A DNA stretch of 5,641 nucleotides from UBA4742 sp002403895 (GTDB lineage Bacteria > Actinomycetota > Acidimicrobiia > Acidimicrobiales > Acidimicrobilacustridaceae), in contig DAISGD010000101.1 in the NCBI GenBank assembly GCA_036823295.1, forward strand, positions 1 to 5,641. Reading direction: 5' to 3'. Below are positions 1-5,641 of this stretch, in pieces. Position 1 is the stretch's first letter. Every line of letters begins with the position of its first letter. The notes under the pieces are model-generated. The model was not told the origin of the DNA. It did no database searches and saw only the letters and a program-made list of their open reading frames with translations. A program made the position numbers and the translations under genes.

Positions 1-85
<85 letters not shown>

Positions 86-101
86 GAGTAACGAGGTTCA
101 A

Positions 102-132
102 AGGGTAGTCGAACCCCGGGCCGTCGTGACAA
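102..132 (-). promoter_or_regulatory. Candidate sigma-A type promoter of the tRNA-Leu gene
   Basis: On the minus strand, TTGTCA (132-127) matches the -35 consensus TTGACA at five of six positions. TACCCT (107-102) fits the actinobacterial -10 pattern TAnnnT. The spacer is 19 nt, slightly longer than the ideal 17-18. Transcription would begin near position 95, leaving about 10 nt ahead of the mature tRNA 5' end at 85, which is a normal length for RNase P processing. The call rests on motif match and position only. Confidence 0.5.
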
Positions 133-146
133 GGCGGGCTCCGGGG
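114..146. repeat. Imperfect inverted repeat in the tRNA/fhaA divergent region
   Basis: CCCCGG-GCC (114-122) can pair with GGC-T-CCGGGG (137-146), nine base pairs with one bulged T around a 14-nt loop. A second, shorter dyad CTCGA/TCGAG lies at 147-151 and 159-163. The -35 box of the candidate tRNA promoter falls in the loop of the first dyad. These could be operator half-sites or chance pairings in G+C-rich DNA. Nothing in the sequence decides between these. Confidence 0.25.
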
Positions 147-180
147 CTCGATCCGACTTCGAGCGTGCACCCGGCGCCGG

Positions 181-186
181 TAACCT
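181..186 (+). promoter_or_regulatory. Candidate -10 box for a (near-)leaderless fhaA transcript
   Basis: TAACCT fits the TAnnnT -10 pattern and lies 9 nt before the fhaA ATG at 196, so transcription would start within a few bases of the start codon. No Shine-Dalgarno sequence is seen between this box and the ATG (TGTCGCCCCG), as expected for leaderless translation. Directly upstream is the 10-bp palindrome CCGGCGCCGG (171-180). No convincing -35 is present at the expected spacing. The decamer CCGGTAACCT (177-186) recurs with one change before fhaB. Confidence 0.5.
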
Positions 187-195
187 GTCGCCCCG

Positions 196-855
196 ATGGG
201 CATCAAAGGCTTCGAACGCTCGCTCGAGAACATGGTCGAGGGGGTGTTCGCGCGCGTCTTCCGCAGTGGCCTGCGCCCCATCGAGCTGGGCCGGCGCCTG
301 GTGCGCGAGATGGACGACCACCGGTCGGTGGACGTCCGGGGGCGCACCGCCGTGCCCAACTCGTTCACCATCCGGCTCAGCGGTGAGGACTACGAGCGCT
401 TCGCCGAGATCGCCGACTCGCTCACCCGTGAGCTGTGCGACGCCGCCCGCGAGCACGCCCACGACGAGGGCTATGTGTTCATGGGTCCCGTATCGGTCGA
501 GCTGGCGGCCGACGGCGCCATCCACGCCGGCACCTTCACCATCGTGGGCCGCATGAAGGAGGGTTCGGGCGGCGTGGGGGCCGGCTCGTTGCTGTTGCCC
601 AACGGGAGCCGGCTCATCCTGGGTGACACCGTGGTCGTGGTCGGGCGGATGAGCGAATGCGACATCGTCCTGAATGACTCGAACGTGAGCCGCCGTCATG
701 CCGAGATCCGCCCCATCCCGGACGGGTTCGCCGTGGTGGACATGGGATCGACCAACGGATCGAAGGTCAACGGGGTTCGCGTCGTGCAGCGCGACCTGCG
801 AGACGGCGACGAGCTGACGTTCGGCAATTCCCGGGTCACCTTTCAGGCCTCCTGA
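196..855 (+). CDS. fhaA: FhaA: DUF3662 and FHA domain phosphothreonine-binding protein (compact form)
   Basis: This cytoplasmic adaptor (219 aa) is of the FhaA type. In mycobacteria FhaA binds phosphorylated regulatory partners such as the pseudokinase domain of MviN/MurJ and helps control peptidoglycan precursor export. Residues 1 to about 118 form the DUF3662-type N-terminal domain, opening with MGIKGFERSLENMVEGVFAR and including the typical RPIELGRRLVREMD stretch. Residues about 129-219 form the FHA domain. The pThr-binding signature is intact: G150-R151, S165-R-R-H168 and G184-S-T-N187-G188. The two domains are joined by only about ten Gly-rich residues, whereas M. tuberculosis FhaA is about 527 aa with a long disordered linker. 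There are no membrane segments. The ATG at 196 is chosen because the family start motif begins there and a -10 box sits 9 nt upstream. It is the first gene of the plus-strand cluster and is followed by a 61-nt gap. The function is inferred from family membership and synteny. Confidence 0.93.
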   Translation: MGIKGFERSLENMVEGVFARVFRSGLRPIELGRRLVREMDDHRSVDVRGRTAVPNSFTIRLSGEDYERFAEIADSLTRELCDAAREHAHDEGYVFMGPVSVELAADGAIHAGTFTIVGRMKEGSGGVGAGSLLLPNGSRLILGDTVVVVGRMSECDIVLNDSNVSRRHAEIRPIPDGFAVVDMGSTNGSKVNGVRVVQRDLRDGDELTFGNSRVTFQAS

Positions 856-900
856 GCTTGTCCGGTGCCGGGCTGCCCCGGTGGGTCGGCGGCGCACCGG

Positions 901-906
901 TAATCT
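901..906 (+). promoter_or_regulatory. Candidate -10 box for a second, internal (near-)leaderless promoter at fhaB
   Basis: TAATCT matches the -10 consensus TAnnnT well and lies 10 nt before the fhaB GTG at 917. It is embedded in CCGGTAATCT (897-906), differing at one base from the decamer before fhaA (177-186), and GGCG precedes both within a few bases. There is no Shine-Dalgarno sequence before the GTG. No clear -35 is visible. This is the only wide gap in the plus-strand cluster, so an extra promoter here would let fhaB-pstP-rodA-pbpA be expressed apart from fhaA. Confidence 0.5.
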
Positions 907-916
907 TCGGGTCACC

Positions 917-1399
917 GTGTCCGCCCAACTGCTCACCATCCTCCAGCTGTGCCTCCTGGCCCTGCTCTACCTCTTCTTCTTCCGCGTGCTCCGCGCCGTG
1001 TGGTTTGAGCTGCGACCTCCCAAGCTGGTCGAGGTGACCCCCCGCTCGTCGGCGGTCGCCGCAGGCGGCCGCGCCGCCCGCAAGGCGAGGAAGCACCAGC
1101 GGGCCCAACCGGTCGAACCTCGCCTCGTCGTGGTCGAACCACTCGACCAGCGGGGTCGTGCGTTCCCGGTGGGAGTGGAGATGACCATTGGGCGGGCAGC
1201 CGGATGCCAGGTCACGCTCGACGACACCTACGCCTCGCAACTGCACGCCCGGGTCTTCCAGCGTGATGGTAAGTTCCTGGTGGAAGACCTCGGCTCCACC
1301 AACGGGACCTATCTCAACCGCCACAAGGTGGCGGGGGCGATGGTGCTCCATGCCGGGGACAAGGTGCAGATCGGCAACACCGTGCTGGAGCTGGCGTGA
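917..1399 (+). CDS. fhaB: FhaB (FipA-like): membrane-anchored FHA domain protein
   Basis: This 160-aa protein has one N-terminal membrane helix (about residues 5-24, rich in Leu and Phe), a basic Arg/Lys/Ala linker (about 43-63), and a C-terminal FHA domain (about 68-160) facing the cytoplasm. The phosphothreonine-binding residues are present: G92-R93, S107-Q-L-H110 and the DLGSTNGTYLN stretch with N129-G130. In mycobacteria the homologue (FhaB/FipA) links PknA signalling to the divisome through FtsZ and FtsQ. The GTG at 917 is preferred over the upstream in-frame GTG at 881. Family members begin just before the membrane helix, and the extra twelve residues would be charged and would overlap the -10 box at 901-906. 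The stop codon overlaps the pstP start (GTGA), so the two are probably translationally coupled. The size is typical of the family. Confidence 0.93.
   Translation: MSAQLLTILQLCLLALLYLFFFRVLRAVWFELRPPKLVEVTPRSSAVAAGGRAARKARKHQRAQPVEPRLVVVEPLDQRGRAFPVGVEMTIGRAAGCQVTLDDTYASQLHARVFQRDGKFLVEDLGSTNGTYLNRHKVAGAMVLHAGDKVQIGNTVLELA
1387..1390 (+). promoter_or_regulatory. Ribosome binding site for pstP inside the end of fhaB
   Basis: GGAG lies five bases before the GTG at 1396. It supports this start rather than a later one and shows that pstP can recruit ribosomes as well as being coupled to fhaB by the 4-nt overlap. Confidence 0.6.
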
Positions 1400-2658
1400 C
1401 CCGACTGGCGTGGGGCTCAGCCAGCGACCCCGGTCGTGTACGCCCGGACAACCAGGATTCGGTGTTCACGTCCGACAGCTTGTTCGCCGTCGCCGACGGC
1501 ATGGGTGGGCACCAGGCCGGGGAAGTGGCCTCCCAGCTGGCTATCACTTCGTTGCGGGAGGCCGTCGACGAGCCCACGACCGACGCGTTCGTGCGGGCGG
1601 TGCAGCTGGCCAACGATCAGGTGGTGGCCAGCGCCACCAGTGACCCCGACCTGGCGGGGATGGGCACCACCTTGTGCGCCATGGGAGTTGTCCAGGTCGA
1701 CGGGCAGGATCGCCTGGCCATCGTGAACGTGGGCGACTCCCGGGTCTATCTCCTGAAGGAGGACGTCCTGGAGCAGGTGACCGACGACCACAGCCTCGTC
1801 GCCACCCTCGAACGCCAGGGTCGGCTCACCCCGGCCGAGGCGGCGGTCCATCCCCAGCGCAACATCATCACCCGCGCCCTGGGCATCGATGCCCGGGTCA
1901 TGGTCGATTCCTGGGAGGTCCTGCCCGTCGCCGGGGATCGCTACGTTCTGTGCTCGGACGGGTTGTCCAATGAGGTCGACGAGAGCCGAATCGCGGCCAC
2001 GCTGCGCAAGCTGGCCGATCCCGACGACGCCGCTCGTGAGCTGGTGCGCCTGGCCAACGAGGGGGGCGGACGAGACAACATCAGCGTGGTCATCGTGGAC
2101 GTCCTCGACGACGAGGGCACCAGCCATGGGCCGGGCGCTACCCCCGAATATGGCCGGGTCCTGAGCGCCGTGTCGGGCGAGACCAGGGCCATGGGCACCA
2201 CGGGTACCGCCGACCCCGCTGCTGCGCCCCGCAGGTTCCGCAGGGGGACCAAGCCGCCGAAGCCGCCGAAGCCGGAGGGGTCGCGTAGGGTCACCTGGCG
2301 GGCGGTGGTGTTCCTGGCTGCGGTGCTGGCCGTGCTCGGCATCGGCTTCGCCGCCATCACGTACTACGGCCGCAGCACCTACTACATCGGCTTCTCCGAC
2401 GAGGCCGTGGTGGTCTACCGGGGCAAGCCCGGCGGTGTGCTGTGGATCCAGCCCGAGGCGGTAGAACGGACACAACTCACCCGCCAGACCGTGCCGGTGG
2501 CGACTGTGGCGGAGATCGACAAGGGCAAGGTCGAGCCAACCCTCGAGGACGCCCACAAGTACCTGGCCAACCTGCAAGATCAGCTACGCACCACCCAATC
2601 GACGACCACGACCAGCGTGAGCGGAGCCGTCACCACCAGCACCGCCGCCGGGAACTGA
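1396..2658 (+). CDS. pstP: PstP: membrane PP2C-family Ser/Thr protein phosphatase
   Basis: This metal-dependent (PPM/PP2C) phosphatase (420 aa) removes phosphate from Ser/Thr kinases such as PknA/PknB and from their cell-wall and division substrates. The catalytic domain spans about residues 3-237 and shows the family motifs in order: RPDNQDS (D18, D21), VADGMGGHQAGE (D34, G35), GMGTTLCAM (89-96), VNVGDSRVYL (D114), DDHSLV (130-135), RNIITRALG (155-163), SDGLSNEV (D188) and GRDNIS (D227, N228). All acidic residues expected to bind the metal ions are present. A juxtamembrane linker (about 240-300) contains the Lys-Pro tract KPPKPPKPEG (286-295). One membrane helix follows at about 303-322. The roughly 98-residue extracytoplasmic part ends in a Thr/Ser-rich tail (399-417). 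M. tuberculosis PstP is about 514 aa with a larger ectodomain. The start is GTG, overlapping the fhaB stop. rodA begins 5 nt after the stop. Confidence 0.95.
   Translation: MTRLAWGSASDPGRVRPDNQDSVFTSDSLFAVADGMGGHQAGEVASQLAITSLREAVDEPTTDAFVRAVQLANDQVVASATSDPDLAGMGTTLCAMGVVQVDGQDRLAIVNVGDSRVYLLKEDVLEQVTDDHSLVATLERQGRLTPAEAAVHPQRNIITRALGIDARVMVDSWEVLPVAGDRYVLCSDGLSNEVDESRIAATLRKLADPDDAARELVRLANEGGGRDNISVVIVDVLDDEGTSHGPGATPEYGRVLSAVSGETRAMGTTGTADPAAAPRRFRRGTKPPKPPKPEGSRRVTWRAVVFLAAVLAVLGIGFAAITYYGRSTYYIGFSDEAVVVYRGKPGGVLWIQPEAVERTQLTRQTVPVATVAEIDKGKVEPTLEDAHKYLANLQDQLRTTQSTTTTSVSGAVTTSTAAGN
2251..2277 (+). repeat. Short tandem repeat AAGCCGCCG encoding Lys-Pro-Pro
   Basis: Two perfect 9-bp copies (2251-2259, 2260-2268) are followed by a partial copy AAGCCGGAG (2269-2277). 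Translated, this gives K-P-P K-P-P K-P-E in the PstP linker just before the membrane helix. Copy number could vary by slippage without breaking the frame. It probably acts as a stiff, positively charged spacer on the cytoplasmic side of the membrane. Confidence 0.7.
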
Positions 2659-2663
2659 CTGGA

Positions 2664-3983
2664 GTGGGTCCGCGCCGACGCAATACTGAACTCGGACTGC
2701 TGGTGATGGTCGTAGTCATCATCGGTGCCGCCTACGTTCTGGCCAGCCTCGGTTCGGAGAAGAAGATCCCGCTCGACATCGGCCCGTTCCTGCTGGTCGT
2801 GCTGGGACTCATGATGTTCGCCCATTTGGTGGTGCGTCGCCTCGCCCCGGATGCTGACCCAATCCTCCTGCCCGTGGCCGCGCTGTTGAACGGCCTGGGC
2901 TACGTCATGGTGGCCAGCCTGGCCGAGGCCAACGGCAACACCAAGCTGGCCGGCCTGCAGTCGCTGTGGACCGCGGTCGGCATCGCCGCCTTCGTCACGG
3001 TGTTGTTTTTGGTGCGCCGCACCCGGGTCATCGAGCGTTACCGCTACACCTTCGCCCTGGTCGGCATCGGCCTGCTCCTGCTGCCCCTCGTCCCCGGGGT
3101 GGGTCGCGAGGTGAACGGGTCGCGCATCTGGGTAAGCATCGGCGGCGCCGGATTCCAACCCGGAGAGATCGCCAAGATCGTCCTGGCTATCTTCTTCGCC
3201 TCGTACCTGGTGGAAAAGCGCGAGTTGCTGGCCATGCGCACGTTCCGGCTGGGTCCGTTCAACCTGCCTGAACCCAAGCATCTCGGCCCGGTCCTCATCG
3301 CCTGGGTGGCCTCGATCATGATCATGGTCGTCCAGAAGGATCTGGGGTCGTCACTGCTGTTCTTCACCCTGTTCGTGGTGATGCTGTGGGTGGCGACGTC
3401 GAGGCCGTCGTACCTGGTGGTCGGCGCCGGACTCTTCGCGGTCGCCTCCTATCTGGCATGGCGGACATTCGACCACGTCAGGGTGCGGGTCGCGGTGTGG
3501 ATCAACCCGTGGCAAGACCCGACGGACAAGGGCTATCAGAACATCAAGGGCATTTTCGCCATGGCCGACGGCGGACTGACCGGCACCGGGTTGGGCATCG
3601 GTAACCAGGACCGGATCCCCTACGTCGAGACCGACTTCATCTTTGCCGCCATCGGCCAGGAGTTGGGCCTGTTCGGAGCCACCCTGGTCATCGTCGCCTA
3701 CATCCTGATGGTCGGGTCCGGTCTGCGCATCGCGGCACGGTCCGACCACGCCTTCGACAAGCTCCTCGCCGTTGGTCTGTCGACCCTGCTGGGCGTCCAG
3801 GCGTTCATCATCATCGGCGGCGTCGTGCGGCTGTTGCCGCTCACCGGCGTGACCCTGCCCTTCGTGTCCTACGGGGGCTCCTCGCTGGTGTCGAGCTGGA
3901 TCCTCGTCGCGCTCCTCCTGAGGATCTCTGACGAGACCTCTCGGCGCGCCGCGGAGAAATTCGAACTGGTCGACGCCGGATGA
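2664..3983 (+). CDS. rodA: RodA/FtsW-family SEDS peptidoglycan glycosyltransferase
   Basis: This polytopic membrane enzyme (439 aa) polymerises lipid II into glycan strands and works with a class B penicillin-binding protein. About ten or more hydrophobic helices can be seen, roughly at 10-30, 38-57, 66-86, 102-118, 126-146, 168-184, 206-224, 229-244, 248-266, 326-353, 366-388 and 406-420. SEDS hallmarks are present: FQPGEIAKI (165-173), QKDLGSS (224-230) with the catalytic-type Asp D226, NPWQDPTDKGYQ (281-292), ETDFIFAAIGQELG (322-335) and the C-terminal PLTGVTLPFVSYGGSS (392-407). The GTG at 2664 is chosen because it gives a short basic N-terminus (GPRRRNTE) directly before helix 1. Longer in-frame readings run into pstP with no membrane-like sequence. 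The Shine-Dalgarno is weak (GGGAA, 2650-2654), and pstP stops 5 nt upstream, so coupling is likely. RodA is preferred over FtsW because of its place between pstP and pbpA. Confidence 0.94.
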   Translation: MGPRRRNTELGLLVMVVVIIGAAYVLASLGSEKKIPLDIGPFLLVVLGLMMFAHLVVRRLAPDADPILLPVAALLNGLGYVMVASLAEANGNTKLAGLQSLWTAVGIAAFVTVLFLVRRTRVIERYRYTFALVGIGLLLLPLVPGVGREVNGSRIWVSIGGAGFQPGEIAKIVLAIFFASYLVEKRELLAMRTFRLGPFNLPEPKHLGPVLIAWVASIMIMVVQKDLGSSLLFFTLFVVMLWVATSRPSYLVVGAGLFAVASYLAWRTFDHVRVRVAVWINPWQDPTDKGYQNIKGIFAMADGGLTGTGLGIGNQDRIPYVETDFIFAAIGQELGLFGATLVIVAYILMVGSGLRIAARSDHAFDKLLAVGLSTLLGVQAFIIIGGVVRLLPLTGVTLPFVSYGGSSLVSSWILVALLLRISDETSRRAAEKFELVDAG

Positions 3984-5470
3984 ACACCCAGATTCGGCGC
4001 TTGGGCATCGGCCTGCTGGCTTGCTACCTGGCCCTGTTCGTCATGCTCAACTGGATCCAGGTGTTCAACAAGGACACCCTTGACAACCACCCGCTCAACA
4101 CGCTCAAGGTCAAACAGCAGTTCAACAAGCCCCGGGGCACGATCACCTCGGCCGACGGCGCCCTGCTGGCCGAGTCGGTGGACGTCCCCGACTCAAAGCA
4201 GTTCCCGTTGCAGCGGCGCTACCCCGAGGCTGGTCTCTTCGCCCATCTCACCGGCTACTACTCGTTCGACCATGGCTCCAGCGGCCTCGAGCGCCAGTAC
4301 GACGACGAGCTCACGGGTCAAACCATTGGTCAGCAGATCCGCGGGTTCGCCGACCTGCTCAACCCCCGGGCTCAGGTGGGCAACCTCACCCTCACCGTGC
4401 GCAAGGACCTGCAACAGGTGGCCAAGCAGGCGCTGGGGGAGCGCCACGGCTCGGTGGTAGCCGTCGATCCCCGGACAGGCGAGGTCCTCGCCTTTTGGAG
4501 CTACCCCTCCTATGACCCCAACCTCGTGTCGTCGTTGGATTCGAAGACCTCGGACTTCGCCTGGGGGGCCTACCACGCCGATGACGCCAAGCCGTTGCTG
4601 GCCCACCAGTACCAGGAGACGTACTTCCCCGGTTCGACGTTCAAGGTGGTGACCGGCTCGACGGGGCTCCAGAGCGGCACCGTCACCGTGGACAACCCTT
4701 CGTACCCGGTGGCCACCAGCTACACCCCACCCCAGACGAACAAGGCCATCAACAACTTCGGCGGCGAGGCGTGCGGCGGCACGTTGTTCAACATCCTGCG
4801 GGTCTCGTGTAACTCGTCCTTCGCCCAGATGGGCACCGAGACGATCGGGCCCGACAAGATGATCAACGGCGCCCAGTCGTTCGGGTTCAACTCGAGGCCC
4901 CCGATCGACCTGCCGGAGCCGGCCGCCTCGTTCTTCCCCACCAGCTTCAAGGACGACCTCCCCGCCCTGGCCCAGTCATCCATCGGCCAGCGCGACGTGC
5001 AGGCCACCCCGCTGCAGATGGCGATGATGGCTGCCACCATCGCCAACGGCGGGCGCACCATGAAGCCCCACGTCATGCGCGAGGTGCGCGACAGCGAGGG
5101 CGCGGTCATCCAGCGCGGGTCGATCTCGCAATGGCTCCAGCCACTCAGCGCCGACAACGCCCAGACCATGCGCCAGGCCATGATCGGCGTGGTCAACAAC
5201 GGCACGGCCACCGCCATGAAGATCCCGGGCTACGAGGTCGGAGGCAAGACCGGTACGGCCCAGCTGGGCACCGATCCACCCCGGTCCCACGCCTGGATCA
5301 TCGGCTTCGCCGGACCGCCCGGTGGTGCTCCCGAGATCGCCATCGCCGTAGTGGTGCTCGACCAGCCCGGTGCCTCCGAGGCGACTGGTGGACGGGTGGC
5401 GGCGCCGATCGCCAAGCAGGTGATGGAGGCGTACCTCGCCAACCCCGGGGCCGGTGCCGCTGGCAACTGA
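3980..5470 (+). CDS. pbpA: PbpA: class B penicillin-binding protein (D,D-transpeptidase)
   Basis: This bitopic transpeptidase (496 aa) cross-links peptidoglycan and is the probable partner of the adjacent RodA. An N-terminal basic stretch and a membrane helix (about 8-27) are followed by a non-catalytic pedestal domain (about 45-140, including NKPRGTITSADG at 49-60) and a transpeptidase domain (about 155-490). The three active-site motifs are intact: S219-T-F-K222 (nucleophile Ser219), S276-C-N278 and K423-T-G-T426. There are no PASTA repeats; the protein ends soon after the catalytic domain. Cys265 and Cys277 flank the SxN motif and could form a disulfide. The length is close to that of M. 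tuberculosis PbpA (about 491 aa). The ATG at 3980 overlaps the rodA stop (ATGA) with no good ribosome site of its own, indicating translational coupling and roughly matched output of the two enzymes. A role in division or elongation cannot be told apart from sequence. Confidence 0.95.
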   Translation: MNTQIRRLGIGLLACYLALFVMLNWIQVFNKDTLDNHPLNTLKVKQQFNKPRGTITSADGALLAESVDVPDSKQFPLQRRYPEAGLFAHLTGYYSFDHGSSGLERQYDDELTGQTIGQQIRGFADLLNPRAQVGNLTLTVRKDLQQVAKQALGERHGSVVAVDPRTGEVLAFWSYPSYDPNLVSSLDSKTSDFAWGAYHADDAKPLLAHQYQETYFPGSTFKVVTGSTGLQSGTVTVDNPSYPVATSYTPPQTNKAINNFGGEACGGTLFNILRVSCNSSFAQMGTETIGPDKMINGAQSFGFNSRPPIDLPEPAASFFPTSFKDDLPALAQSSIGQRDVQATPLQMAMMAATIANGGRTMKPHVMREVRDSEGAVIQRGSISQWLQPLSADNAQTMRQAMIGVVNNGTATAMKIPGYEVGGKTGTAQLGTDPPRSHAWIIGFAGPPGGAPEIAIAVVVLDQPGASEATGGRVAAPIAKQVMEAYLANPGAGAAGN

Positions 5471-5481
5471 CGTGTGGCCGG

Positions 5482-5511
5482 GGCAGTCAGGGGTTAGCCG
5501 AGGTGACTGCC
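5482..5511 (+). terminator. Stem-loop just after pbpA, possible terminator without U-tract
   Basis: GGCAGTCA (5482-5489) pairs perfectly with TGACTGCC (5504-5511), an 8-bp stem with a 14-nt loop, starting 11 nt after the pbpA stop. No run of T follows, so it is not a classical intrinsic terminator. Such tail-less hairpins are often proposed as terminators or mRNA 3'-end stabilisers in high-G+C actinobacteria. A protein-binding site is an alternative. Confidence 0.4.
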
Positions 5512-5546
5512 AGCTCACCGACTCGAGCGATCATCGCTCCTGAGCT
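5512..5546 (+). terminator. Second stem-loop / palindrome downstream of pbpA
   Basis: The core GAGCGAT-C-ATCGCTC (5525-5539) is a perfect 7+1+7 palindrome. As RNA it would form a 5-bp stem GAGCG/CGCTC with a 5-nt loop. Outer arms AGCTCA (5512-5517) and TGAGCT (5541-5546) are also complementary, leaving an asymmetric 7-versus-1 internal loop. It follows the first hairpin without a gap. The near-continuous core palindrome also fits a dimeric regulator's operator, perhaps for a gene beyond the window. No U-tract follows. Confidence 0.35.
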
Positions 5547-5641
5547 CGGGCGAGGCCGTAACGCCCTCCACAGCCAACGCAACCGCGGCTCCCCCGGGCC
5601 CTGATGGAGTGCGACGCGGGTTGGCCCCTTGGCGCAGTCAC

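Larger units (their letters stand above)
5471..5641. other. Region after pbpA: two inverted repeats, no convincing gene
   Basis: This 171-nt stretch runs to the window end. Its first part holds two consecutive inverted repeats (listed separately). The rest (5547-5641) contains CCGCGG and CCCGGG palindromes but no clear promoter or ribosome site. An ATG at 5604 opens a plus-strand frame of only 12 codons before the edge and has no Shine-Dalgarno. On the minus strand a frame is open from the window edge down to a TGA at 5489-5487 (about 50 codons). Its last residues, GELAVTSANP, resemble a YrdC/Sua5 motif but the rest does not. It could be the 3' end of a convergent gene or noise. Confidence 0.5.

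Noticed and set aside
881..916. Upstream GTG start for fhaB at 881
   Set aside because: It would add twelve charged residues before the membrane anchor and place the start upstream of the -10 box at 901-906. Family members start next to the helix.
1417..2577. 386-codon open frame on the minus strand opposite pstP
   Set aside because: It lies wholly antisense to a gene with every PP2C motif intact. Its translation is a low-complexity Gly/His/Asp/Val mix with no recognisable domain, typical of antisense shadows in high-G+C DNA.
2442..2663. Longer rodA reading starting inside pstP at 2442
   Set aside because: The extra 74 residues overlap pstP in another frame, are charged and low-complexity, and have no membrane-like sequence. 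The GTG at 2664 gives the normal SEDS N-terminus.
5604..5641. Possible plus-strand gene start at ATG 5604
   Set aside because: Only 12 codons are visible, there is no ribosome binding site, and no family is recognisable.

Overview
The window carries a conserved actinobacterial cell-growth and phospho-signalling locus: tRNA-Leu(CAG) on the minus strand, then on the plus strand fhaA, fhaB, pstP, rodA and pbpA in that order. The very high G+C content, the gene order, the pairing of an N-terminal DUF3662-type domain with an FHA domain, and the GTG starts all point to Actinomycetota. The compact FhaA (219 residues, almost no linker) and the short, threonine-rich PstP ectodomain suggest a lineage outside the mycobacteria/Streptomyces group, perhaps Acidimicrobiia. 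That placement is an inference and is not proven here.

Layout. Positions 1-85 hold an almost complete tRNA-Leu gene whose 3' end runs off the window. Positions 86-195 are a short divergent intergenic region with a candidate tRNA promoter on the minus strand and a -10 box for fhaA on the plus strand. fhaA (196-855) is followed by a 61-nt gap with a second, nearly identical -10 box directly before fhaB (917-1399). From fhaB on, the genes are packed tightly: fhaB/pstP overlap by 4 nt (GTGA), pstP/rodA are separated by 5 nt, and rodA/pbpA overlap by 4 nt (ATGA). pbpA ends at 5470. The last 171 nt hold two consecutive inverted repeats and no convincing gene.

How the genes work together. RodA is a SEDS glycosyltransferase that polymerises lipid II into glycan strands, and PbpA is the paired class B transpeptidase that cross-links them. 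PstP is the membrane PP2C phosphatase that reverses Ser/Thr phosphorylation made by PknA/PknB-type kinases. FhaA and FhaB are FHA-domain readers that bind phosphothreonine on kinases or on cell-wall partners. In mycobacteria pknA and pknB follow pbpA. Here no kinase begins within 171 nt of pbpA, and hairpins lie in that space.

I found no evidence for a novel system. The main points of interest are regulatory and architectural: twin leaderless-type promoters before fhaA and fhaB, the stripped-down FhaA, the PstP ectodomain, and the structured region after pbpA.
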